From: Nitrosospira sp.
GTDB lineage: Bacteria > Pseudomonadota > Gammaproteobacteria > Burkholderiales > Nitrosomonadaceae
Assembly (NCBI GenBank): GCA_013821425.1
Contig: JACDGV010000003.1
Location: 62,001 to 126,000 of the forward strand
DNA length: 64,000 nucleotides
Direction: 5' to 3'
The notes beneath the pieces are model-generated. The model did no database searches. It saw nothing but the letters and a program-made list of their open reading frames with translations, and was not told where the DNA came from. A program made the translations under genes and the position numbers. The stretch's first letter is position 1. The number at the start of each line of letters is the position of its first letter. Below, one piece after another: positions 1 to 7,813 of the stretch.

Positions 1-799
1 GCGCATGTGCTATCAGTTTGTCGCGCACGAAACGGCCATTGACAAAAAAATACTGGGCATCGCGCGCAGACCGCGAGTATGCGGGCAACGCCGCCAAGCC
101 GGAGAGCCGTAAATCCGCTGCCTGCTCGTCAATGGATACGGACGATTGGCTGAATTCTTCTCCTAATATCGCCGCGATCCGCGTCCCTGTATCAGCGGCA
201 CGCAAATGACTCCGTACGGTTCCGTTGTGTTGCAACGTGAAAGCGATATCCGCGCGCCCCAGAGCGATTCGTCTGAATGCTTCCTCGCAATGCGAGAATT
301 CAGTGGCTTCACTTTTTAAAAATTTACGTCGGGCGGGGGTGTTGAAGTAGAGATCATGCATTTCCACCGTGGTGCCGTTGTTACGTGCCATGGGTTCCGG
401 CCGTGAAAAGCGGGTTCCTTCTGTTTCTATCCGCCAGGCGTGTTTCTCCTCCGCGTTACGGCTTGCCAGTATCAGCCGGGAAACCGCCGCGATACTGGCA
501 AGCGCCTCGCCCCGGAAACCAAGACTGGCCACGTTCTGCAAATCTTCCAGGGAACTGATCTTGCTGGTCGCATGCCGGGAAAGCGCAAGAACCATATCAT
601 CCAACGAAATACCTGTTCCGTTATCCGCGACACGGATCAGCTTGGTTCCGCCCTGAAAAAGTTGTGCCGATATTTCGGTTGCGGCGGCATCGACGCTATT
701 CTCCAGCATTTCCTTAAGCGCCGCGGCTGGCCGCTCGATCACTTCGCCAGCGGCGATCTGGCTGATGAGCAGGTCGGGTAAGAGCTTGATCGCGTTCAT
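1..799 (-). CDS. mutL: DNA mismatch repair protein MutL, N-terminal part (runs off left edge)
   Basis: Reading leftward from the ATG at 799, 266 codons stay open to the window edge, so the C-terminal half lies outside. The visible part is the GHKL ATPase region of MutL: it opens with IKLLPDLLISQIAAGEVIER-type sequence, then DNGTGI, RHATSKI, the GFRGEALASI box and a TPARRKFL segment, in the order seen in MutL. MutL couples MutS mismatch recognition to strand incision in methyl-independent or methyl-directed repair. The 117 bp between this start and cysB carries no gene. Family assignment is secure; whether the missing C-terminus carries an endonuclease motif cannot be told from here. Confidence 0.95.
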   Translation of the reverse strand, partial: MNAIKLLPDLLISQIAAGEVIERPAAALKEMLENSVDAAATEISAQLFQGGTKLIRVADNGTGISLDDMVLALSRHATSKISSLEDLQNVASLGFRGEALASIAAVSRLILASRNAEEKHAWRIETEGTRFSRPEPMARNNGTTVEMHDLYFNTPARRKFLKSEATEFSHCEEAFRRIALGRADIAFTLQHNGTVRSHLRAADTGTRIAAILGEEFSQSSVSIDEQAADLRLSGLAALPAYSRSARDAQYFFVNGRFVRDKLIAHA

Positions 800-915
800 G
801 AGTGTATCAGCAAGGATATGCGTGAATCATACAGCCGGGAATACTCGTGCTGTGCCAAGCACCGGGTGGCGGGAAAAGCCGTCCTTTGATGCGGCTGTTC
901 TTCATGTGACTCCAG

Positions 916-1842
916 TCATGTACGTTCTTTCATTGCGGCGGTAACGACGCCATGGTCAAGATGAGGGGCGAATATTTCGATGAAATCATAAATATACCCA
1001 CGCAAATAACTGTTGCGGCTAATACCGATGCGGGTCATGCTCGGCTCGAACAGATGGCTTGCATCTATCGATCTCAAGTGCTTGTCTCGCTTGGGGTCAA
1101 ACGCCATTTGCGCCAGAATGCCAATGCCCAGCCCCAGTTCCACGTACGTCTTTATGACATCAGCATCAATGGCTGTTAATACGACGTTCGGAATCAGGCC
1201 TTTTGCATCGAATGCCTGGTTAATCTTGGAGCGGCCGGTAAAAGCGAAATCATACGTGATGATCGGGTATCGGGCGATATCTTCCAGCGTCAGTTTCCCG
1301 AGTTTAAGCAGCGGATGCCGTGGCGGGACGACGACGCAGCGGTTCCATTGGTAGCAAGGCAGCATCACGAGTTCTGCAAATAGTTCGATCGCCTCGGTAG
1401 CGATGGCGATATCCGCCACACCCGATGTCACCAGTTGGGATATCTGGGTGGGGTTGCCCTGACGCAAAATTAATTTCACCTTAGGGTAGCGCGCGGTAAA
1501 ATGCTTGATTGCGGGGGGCAGCGCGTACCTCGCCTGGGTGTGGGTTGTGGCAATAGTAAGAGAGCCGCTGGCTTCATTGGCAAATTCCTGCCCGACCTGC
1601 TTCAGGTTCTTGGCGTCGCGGAGCATTCTTTCGGCAATCTCGAGAATAGCTCGTCCTGGCGCCGTGACCTGAACAACGCGCTTGCCATTACGCACAAAAA
1701 TATCTATGCCCAGCTCGCTTTCCAGGAGACGAATCTGCTTGCTGATTCCCGGCTGGGAGGTATGCAGGGTTTCTGCCGCTTTTGACAAGTTCAAGCCCTG
1801 ATGGGCCACTTCGGTTAAATATCGCAACTGTTGCAATTTCAT
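916..1842 (-). CDS. cysB: LysR-family sulfur regulator CysB
   Basis: A 308-residue LysR-type regulator with the N-terminal winged helix-turn-helix (residues about 1-60, including LSKAAETLHTSQPGISKQI) and a C-terminal periplasmic-binding-like effector domain (about 90-300). Sequence style and length match CysB/Cbl, which activate sulfate-assimilation genes when N-acetylserine is bound and sulfide is low. It is transcribed divergently from the sulfite reductase gene at 2204, with about 360 bp between, the normal arrangement for a LysR regulator controlling its neighbour. A palindrome 28 bp upstream of its start is a likely operator. CysB rather than Cbl is inferred from the adjoining cysH, cysD and cysN genes. 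Confidence 0.88.
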   Translation of the reverse strand: MKLQQLRYLTEVAHQGLNLSKAAETLHTSQPGISKQIRLLESELGIDIFVRNGKRVVQVTAPGRAILEIAERMLRDAKNLKQVGQEFANEASGSLTIATTHTQARYALPPAIKHFTARYPKVKLILRQGNPTQISQLVTSGVADIAIATEAIELFAELVMLPCYQWNRCVVVPPRHPLLKLGKLTLEDIARYPIITYDFAFTGRSKINQAFDAKGLIPNVVLTAIDADVIKTYVELGLGIGILAQMAFDPKRDKHLRSIDASHLFEPSMTRIGISRNSYLRGYIYDFIEIFAPHLDHGVVTAAMKERT

Positions 1843-1869
1843 GGTTCCACCGATCTAAATAATAAAAGG

Positions 1870-1888
1870 TTATGTTAATCTAACATAA
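1870..1888. promoter_or_regulatory. Perfect palindrome upstream of cysB, probable LysR-type operator
   Basis: TTATGTTA-ATC-TAACATAA is a perfect 8-bp inverted repeat with a 3-bp centre, lying 28 bp upstream of the cysB start in the divergent cysB/cysI intergenic region. It fits the dyad T-N11-A pattern of LysR-family sites, and the position would allow autorepression. Binding by this CysB is inferred. Confidence 0.5.
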
Positions 1889-2203
1889 TATTCTTTCATG
1901 ATATATATGTTCGTTGCTATTATGCCAACTTCGAGGCAACATACGCGGTTGTCCGCCATCGGTGGGGATGGGGGTGTTGTGGTAGACGGGACCTTGAATT
2001 GAAACGAAATTTCGGGTCCGCAATCGAATTGGAAAGGGATTCGTTCCCGGAATAATGATTTGCGCAGGAACAGATTGAGTGCATATCAGAGGGAAGGCCG
2101 GGCCGGCCAAAAGAACAACCGGCGGTTATTGTCATCGTGCAGGCGATCACTGTTGCCTCTTGCGGTGCCGAGTTGACATGGCCATAAATTGTGGAGGATA
2201 CAG

Positions 2204-4297
2204 ATGAGTCAATTGAATTACCTTGCCAACGAAGAGGAAATAACCTCTTACGATCAGGCCTTGCAGGATTACCAGGCTCTGCGCATGGATGTCGACCGTT
2301 TTACCGCTTCCCGTCTGCAAATGGGTATCTATGGCCAGCGGCAGGAGGGCGTCAACATGGTGCGCATCAAGCTTCCGGGCGGACGTCTTGATGCCCGGCA
2401 GTTGAACGTGATCGCAGATATGCTGGAAAAATACGCACGCCATGACGTTGTGCATATCACTACACGCCAGGATATTCAAATGCATTATGTGCCGCTGGAG
2501 GATACGCCAGCGGTGCTTCGCCATTTGGCTACCGCCGGATTGACGACCCGTGAAGCGTGCGGCAATACGATACGTAATGTCACGGCATGTCCGCTGTCGG
2601 GGGTGTGCCCGCGCCAGCATGTGGATGTCACAACGCATCTCGACGGCGCGGTACAGCACTTCTTGCGTAATCCGCTGACTCAGCAAATGCCGCGTAAGTT
2701 CAAGATCAGTTTTTCGGCCTGCGAGTCGGATTGCGCCCAAGGCATGATGCACGACATGGGGATTGTCGCAGTGCACGATGGCGGCCGCTTCGGTTTCAAG
2801 GTCCTGGCCGGAGGCGGGCTGGGACACAAGCCGCATGAGGCCATTGTCGTGGAAGAGTTCATTGAAGAAAAGGATTTGCTGCTGGTAATGGAAGCAATAA
2901 TTTCATTGCATAATCGCTATTCCGACCGGGTCAAGCGCGCCAAGTCCCGCATTAAATTCCTGGTCGATAAATTCGGGGCGGAAGGATTTATCGAGAAATA
3001 TCGTGAAGAACTGGTACGTACCAAGGCGGCGCTCGCAACTCAGGATTATCCGCAAGGCGAATGGAACGCGGGTTTGGACAGCGAGGTTCCCGGCATGGGC
3101 GCCCCCCGGCATGTGTTCCCGCAAAAACAGCGCGGTTATTTCGTATTTCCGATCAGCGTGCCAATGGGAAATTTGAATGTAACGCAATTGCGCAGTCTTG
3201 CTCGTCTCGCCGAGACTCACGAGTTGCAGGAAATCCGCGTGACGCAGGATCAAAACATGTTCCTGCCGAATGTACCGGAGGCCAAAATCGAGCCGCTGCG
3301 TGCCGCTCTGGCAGCATTGGGCCTGGAAGAACCCAAGGTTGGGGATGATGTGGTCGCTTGTCCCGGTACTTCGACTTGCCGCCTGGGCATAACCTCCAGC
3401 ACGATCGTGGCGCCTAAACTGAACGGGGGCCAGCATGATTTAAAGGTTCGCGTATCAGGATGCCATAACGGTTGCGCACAGCCAGAGGCGGGAGATATCG
3501 GAATTTATGGCGAAGGCAAGCGCATGCATGGCAAGCTTGTGCCGCACTATCAGACCTATTTCGGGGGTAACGCGATGGCTGGCGGGGCGCTGGCGATCAA
3601 AGGCCCGTCAATTCCCGCGGCGCGAATCGAGGCGGCGGTGGAGCGGGTGAAGTCGGCTCACGCGGCCAACAGCGAGACGGGCGAGACGTTTTTTTCCTGG
3701 ACGCGGCGCATGGGCAAGGAATATTTCACCGGGTTGCTGGCGGATCTAAAGGACGTAAAACCGGAACAATTGGAATCAGTCTTGCGCGATCACGGCAAGG
3801 ATGGCGATTTCAAGGTCTTGCAACTGGGTGGTGGCGAGTGCGCGGGAGTCAGCCAGGTGAAGATCGGTTCAAGCTTTTTCGAAGCGGCGCATGAGCGGAA
3901 TTATCGCGATGCGCTCAAGTTTCAACGCAAATTCGAGGATTCGGTCAAGTGTGCCGAGGAGATCGCACGGCTGATCGGGCAAGGGGTGAGCGAGTTGCTC
4001 GGCGGCCAGAAGTTCGATGGTCTGGCGGAGCAGGCGGACGAGTTGCGCCGGGTACTGCCCACCAAGCCGCGTCTATCCAGGCAGTTGGTAAAATTCGCAG
4101 AGGATTTCGCGCGGCCGGCCGAAGAGTTGAATGACAGCCAGCTGACCGAATGGTTTAGCGAGCTCGACGCGTGGACGATGGAGGCTGCGGAGTTTTGCCT
4201 CGGGTTTGACCGTCAGCTTGATCTGGCTGGCGCGCTGCCGCTGGTGGCTTCAGCCAGACAGCCGGTTCAGCGGCCGCAGTCGTCGGTGATAGTCTGA
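2204..4297 (+). CDS. cysI: One-chain nitrite/sulfite reductase (siroheme, [4Fe-4S])
   Basis: A 697-residue siroheme reductase built of two ferredoxin-like/siroheme halves plus a helical C-terminal extension of about 130 residues. It should reduce sulfite to sulfide as the last reductive step of sulfate assimilation. Each half carries its own cysteine set: C129-X5-C135 with C173-X3-C177, and C386-X5-C392 with C420-X3-C424. Ordinary CysI/NirA proteins keep only the second set. The start at 2204 is chosen because GGAGG at 2193-2197 sits 6 bases upstream. It heads cysH-cysD-cysN and is divergent from cysB. No cysJ flavoprotein is adjacent, so the electron donor must be something else, possibly the large flavoprotein at 7814. 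Nitrite as substrate cannot be excluded; context favours sulfite. Confidence 0.88.
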   Translation: MSQLNYLANEEEITSYDQALQDYQALRMDVDRFTASRLQMGIYGQRQEGVNMVRIKLPGGRLDARQLNVIADMLEKYARHDVVHITTRQDIQMHYVPLEDTPAVLRHLATAGLTTREACGNTIRNVTACPLSGVCPRQHVDVTTHLDGAVQHFLRNPLTQQMPRKFKISFSACESDCAQGMMHDMGIVAVHDGGRFGFKVLAGGGLGHKPHEAIVVEEFIEEKDLLLVMEAIISLHNRYSDRVKRAKSRIKFLVDKFGAEGFIEKYREELVRTKAALATQDYPQGEWNAGLDSEVPGMGAPRHVFPQKQRGYFVFPISVPMGNLNVTQLRSLARLAETHELQEIRVTQDQNMFLPNVPEAKIEPLRAALAALGLEEPKVGDDVVACPGTSTCRLGITSSTIVAPKLNGGQHDLKVRVSGCHNGCAQPEAGDIGIYGEGKRMHGKLVPHYQTYFGGNAMAGGALAIKGPSIPAARIEAAVERVKSAHAANSETGETFFSWTRRMGKEYFTGLLADLKDVKPEQLESVLRDHGKDGDFKVLQLGGGECAGVSQVKIGSSFFEAAHERNYRDALKFQRKFEDSVKCAEEIARLIGQGVSELLGGQKFDGLAEQADELRRVLPTKPRLSRQLVKFAEDFARPAEELNDSQLTEWFSELDAWTMEAAEFCLGFDRQLDLAGALPLVASARQPVQRPQSSVIV

Positions 4298-4325
4298 CGT
4301 ATGTCTCCAGTATCGATCCGACAGC

Positions 4326-5084
4326 ATGAGCCTGGATAGCCCGATAGCTGAAGTACGGGCATTGCTGCATACCGTGCAGGCAGATTATGCTCCGGCCGTC
4401 TTTGCCTGTAGTTTTGGTGCGGAGGACATGGTGTTGGTCGATTTAATCGCGCGCTACTTTCCGGGCATCGGTATATTTACCCTGGATACCGGGCGCCTGC
4501 CCGAGGAAACCTACAGCCTGATGAGAGAAGTGGCGGACCGTTACGGAATTCATGTTCCGGTTTATTTTCCCGAACCTGCGGCGGTGGAGGCCTATGTCGC
4601 GCAGAACGGCCCCAACGGCTTCTATGATAGCGTGGATTTACGTAAACAATGCTGCCATATCAGAAAGGTGGAGCCGCTGAAACGCGCCCTGAGCGGCAAG
4701 CGCGCATGGATCACAGGGCTGCGGCGCGATCAGGCTTCGACCAGGAAAGATCTGGCTGTGTCGGAATTCGATGGCGAAAACGGCCTGCAAAAGTTCAGCC
4801 CGCTACTGGAATGGAGCCTGTCCGATGTATGGGCATATCTCAAGCAATTCGATGTGCCATACAACATCCTGCACGACAGAGGTTACACGAGCATCGGCTG
4901 CGCACCTTGCACCCGCGCCATTACTCCCGGCGAGGAAGTCCGCGCAGGCCGGTGGTGGTGGGAAGATCCCGAGGTCAAGGAATGCGGTTTGCATCCGAGT
5001 AAGCGGCTTGTAACGGATCTGGCTGTTCCAGGGGAAGGCCAGGAAATGGAAGAGAAAAAGCATGGGCTAAACCCGGGCCTGTGA
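4326..5084 (+). CDS. cysH: Assimilatory adenylylsulfate (APS) reductase
   Basis: A 252-residue CysH-family protein that reduces activated sulfate to sulfite with thioredoxin. The paired cysteines C109-C110 and C192-X2-C195 are the [4Fe-4S] ligands that mark the APS-using (rather than PAPS-using) type, and C220 in the KECGLH motif is the catalytic cysteine that forms the thiosulfonate. The absence of an APS kinase domain in the downstream CysN fits direct use of APS. It starts 28 bp after cysI and is followed 18 bp later by cysD, so it is probably in the same transcript. The ribosome site before the start is weak. Confidence 0.94.
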   Translation: MSLDSPIAEVRALLHTVQADYAPAVFACSFGAEDMVLVDLIARYFPGIGIFTLDTGRLPEETYSLMREVADRYGIHVPVYFPEPAAVEAYVAQNGPNGFYDSVDLRKQCCHIRKVEPLKRALSGKRAWITGLRRDQASTRKDLAVSEFDGENGLQKFSPLLEWSLSDVWAYLKQFDVPYNILHDRGYTSIGCAPCTRAITPGEEVRAGRWWWEDPEVKECGLHPSKRLVTDLAVPGEGQEMEEKKHGLNPGL

Positions 5085-5102
5085 AGCTGCCAGGGTTGAT
5101 CG

Positions 5103-6095
5103 ATGGATATTATATTTAATGATATGCAAGAATTTATTACTCCTGTTCCAGGTTTCGTCATGAAGACTGAACCGGTAGCCATTAAACGCCGTATTGCACG
5201 CCATCTGGGTCATCTGGATGCACTGGAAAGCGAAGCCATCCATATCATGCGGGAGGTCGCCGCCGAATGTACCAATCCAGCCTTGATGTTCTCAGGTGGA
5301 AAGGATTCCATCGTGCTGCTGCGTTTGGCAGAAAAAGCTTTTCGTCCCGGGCGCTTTCCATTTCCGCTATTGCATGTCGATACGGGTCATAATTTTCCTG
5401 AAGTGATCGAGTTTCGTGACCGCCGCGTCAAGCAACTGGGCGAGCGGCTGATCGTGCGCAGCATGGAGGATTCCATCGCGAAGGGACGAGTAGTGTTGCG
5501 TTCGGAAAAACAGAGCCGTAATGCGTTTCAGTCCGTGACACTGCTGGATGCCATTGCGGAATTCGGTTTCGATGCATGTATCGGCGGTGCTCGCCGCGAT
5601 GAGGAAAAAGCCCGCGCCAAGGAACGTATATTCTCTTTTCGCGATGAATTTGGCCAATGGGATCCAAAGAACCAGCGTCCGGAATTATGGGACCTCTACA
5701 ACACGCGGGTACATAAGGGCGAGAACATTCGCGTATTTCCCATCAGCAACTGGACCGAACTCGACGTGTGGGAATACATAGCGCGCGAGGAACTGGAGGT
5801 GCCTCACATTTATTTTGCCCATACCCGCGATGTCATCAGGCGTGAGAGCGGCCTCTTGCCCTTGTCTCACCTGATCGATCTAAAGGAAGGAGAAAAAGTG
5901 GAACATCTTGTGGTGCGCTTTCGTACCGTGGGGGATATGAGTTGTACCTGTCCAGTGGAGTCAACCGCGGGCAGCGTGGGCGAAATCATTGCAGAAACGG
6001 CGATCACGCGAATTACAGAGCGGGGCGCTACACGCATGGACGATCAGACCTCGGATGCATCCATGGAGTTGCGCAAGAAAGAGGGGTATTTCTGA
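5103..6095 (+). CDS. cysD: Sulfate adenylyltransferase subunit 2
   Basis: A 330-residue CysD, the catalytic ATP sulfurylase subunit that with CysN makes APS from sulfate and ATP. The SGGKDS PP-loop near residue 65, LHVDTGHNFPE, the GGARRDEEKARAKER segment and the C-terminal CTCPVES stretch are typical. E. coli CysD has about 302 residues; the extra N-terminal residues here may mean that the real start is the internal ATG at 5160. The upstream ATG at 5103 is kept because AGGG lies 7-10 bases before it. It belongs to the cysI-cysH-cysD-cysN run; 210 bp without a gene separate it from cysN. Confidence 0.94.
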   Translation: MDIIFNDMQEFITPVPGFVMKTEPVAIKRRIARHLGHLDALESEAIHIMREVAAECTNPALMFSGGKDSIVLLRLAEKAFRPGRFPFPLLHVDTGHNFPEVIEFRDRRVKQLGERLIVRSMEDSIAKGRVVLRSEKQSRNAFQSVTLLDAIAEFGFDACIGGARRDEEKARAKERIFSFRDEFGQWDPKNQRPELWDLYNTRVHKGENIRVFPISNWTELDVWEYIAREELEVPHIYFAHTRDVIRRESGLLPLSHLIDLKEGEKVEHLVVRFRTVGDMSCTCPVESTAGSVGEIIAETAITRITERGATRMDDQTSDASMELRKKEGYF

Positions 6096-6305
6096 AGCGT
6101 GCCGTCATTAATCATGACACATCGTTAATCACGACAAGTGATGGCGTTATCGAGGGCCTCCCTTGCATAAAGTGCGATGAGTGCGTCGCGTCCTCATCCT
6201 CTTGGGGTCCGGATTTCAAGGTATATGAGAGGGCAGGGGGCTATCGCTACACCAGGGTGCGGAGGGAAGAAAGCGTGCGGAGAAAACGTCCAAAAGGGTT
6301 GTTGA

Positions 6306-7589
6306 ATGTCAGTCACTGAAAGTGTTTCTTTTGATCATACCGAATTGTTGCGTTTCATCACCGCCGGTAGCGTGGATGATGGCAAGAGCACGTTGATCGG
6401 ACGCCTCCTGCATGACTCGAAGTCCATTTTTGAAGATCAGTTGAGCGCCATCACCAGCACTTCGCAAAGGCGCGGGATGGAAGGCGTCGATCTGTCGCTG
6501 CTCACCGATGGCCTGCAGGCGGAGCGTGAACAAGGCATTACGATCGATGTCGCCTATCGATACTTCGCGACCCCAAAGCGTAAATTTATTATTGCCGACA
6601 CCCCCGGCCATGAACAGTATACGCGCAACATGGTAACGGGGGCATCCACGGCTAATCTTGCGATTATCCTGATTGATGCGCGCAAGGGCGTCCTCACCCA
6701 ATCGCGGCGGCACGCGTACCTCGCGAGCCTGGTGGGCATCCCTCATCTGGTGGTAGCGGTTAACAAGATGGATCTGGTGGATTATTCACGCGATGTCTTC
6801 GAGCAAATTTGCAATGATTTCGCGGCCTTCGCCAGCGGGCTCAAGCTGAACAATATAGCGTATATCCCTATGTCTGCCTTGCATGGTGATATGGTGGTGG
6901 AGCGCGGAGACAGACTTGACTGGTACGAAGGCATGTCGCTGATGGATCTGCTGGAGAATGTTCCGATTGATCACGACATCAATCTTGAGGATTTCCGCTT
7001 TCCGGTACAATTGGTGTGCCGGCCGCAAACGGAGGAGTTGCATGATTTCCGGGGCTACATGGGGCGCATCGAATCCGGCTCCATCAGTGCGGGCGATACG
7101 GTGAAAGTCCTGCCTTCGGGGCTGACTTCGCGTGTCAGGGAAATCATCACCTATGACGGAAACCTTGATGATGCCGTTGCGCCGCAGTCTGTCACCCTGA
7201 CGATTGAAGATCATCTGGATATCTCGCGCGGGGACATGCTCGTGAAACCCGTGGAAGCGCCACGCATCACGAAGGAGTTCGAGGCAATGCTTTGCTGGTT
7301 GTCAGAACAGAGCCTGGACCTGCGCCGCAAATATCTCATCAAACATACCACGCGGATCGTAAAGGCGCTGTTTACCAGAATAGAGTACCGTGTCGATGTT
7401 AACGCGCTGAATCGTGAGCCGGTCGATACTCTGAACATGAATGACATCGGACGTGTGCTGCTGAAAGTTCATCAGCCTCTGGTATGCGACCCGTATGAGC
7501 GTAACCATGCTACCGGGAGCTTTATTGTCATTGACGAAGTCAATAACAATACCGTCGCCGCTGGCATGATCTGTTCGGCGGAGGCGTGA
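6306..7589 (+). CDS. cysN: Sulfate adenylyltransferase subunit 1 (GTPase)
   Basis: A 427-residue CysN. Its translation-factor-type GTPase drives APS formation by CysD. Visible motifs are the P-loop GSVDDGKST (residues 21-29), DTPGHEQY (G3) and NKMDLVD (G4), followed by EF-Tu-like beta-barrel domains. The protein ends without the APS kinase (CysC) domain that many homologues carry, in agreement with an APS-type CysH upstream. It is the last gene before a terminator-like hairpin at 7650. Confidence 0.95.
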   Translation: MSVTESVSFDHTELLRFITAGSVDDGKSTLIGRLLHDSKSIFEDQLSAITSTSQRRGMEGVDLSLLTDGLQAEREQGITIDVAYRYFATPKRKFIIADTPGHEQYTRNMVTGASTANLAIILIDARKGVLTQSRRHAYLASLVGIPHLVVAVNKMDLVDYSRDVFEQICNDFAAFASGLKLNNIAYIPMSALHGDMVVERGDRLDWYEGMSLMDLLENVPIDHDINLEDFRFPVQLVCRPQTEELHDFRGYMGRIESGSISAGDTVKVLPSGLTSRVREIITYDGNLDDAVAPQSVTLTIEDHLDISRGDMLVKPVEAPRITKEFEAMLCWLSEQSLDLRRKYLIKHTTRIVKALFTRIEYRVDVNALNREPVDTLNMNDIGRVLLKVHQPLVCDPYERNHATGSFIVIDEVNNNTVAAGMICSAEA

Positions 7590-7649
7590 TTCGGCAATTT
7601 GGATCAATTCGTTTGCGGCACAAGACTGGCTGATAAACGAATCGAGAAG

Positions 7650-7682
7650 GCGGACAAGGCCGGGAAGTGCCTTGCCGCTTTT
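7650..7682 (+). terminator. Rho-independent terminator-like hairpin after cysN
   Basis: GCGG-A-CAAGGC (7650-7660) pairs with GCCTTG-CCGC (7669-7678) around an 8-base loop with one bulged A, followed by TTTT. It lies 60 bp after the cysN stop and would separate the cys operon from the flavoprotein gene at 7814. Confidence 0.5.
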
Positions 7683-7813
7683 GTATTTGTAGGCGTCAAA
7701 AGCACAAAGTGAAAAGGGTTATAGGGCTTATACGTTTGTTGGGCTTCATCTCTGGTCAGGCCAGGTTATTTCTTCTTTTTTGATTCACTTCCATACTTTT
7801 TGATGACTTTATC

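Noticed and set aside
5942-6305. Frame between cysD and cysN
   Set aside because: It starts inside cysD in another frame and has no recognisable domain; the gap is better left empty.
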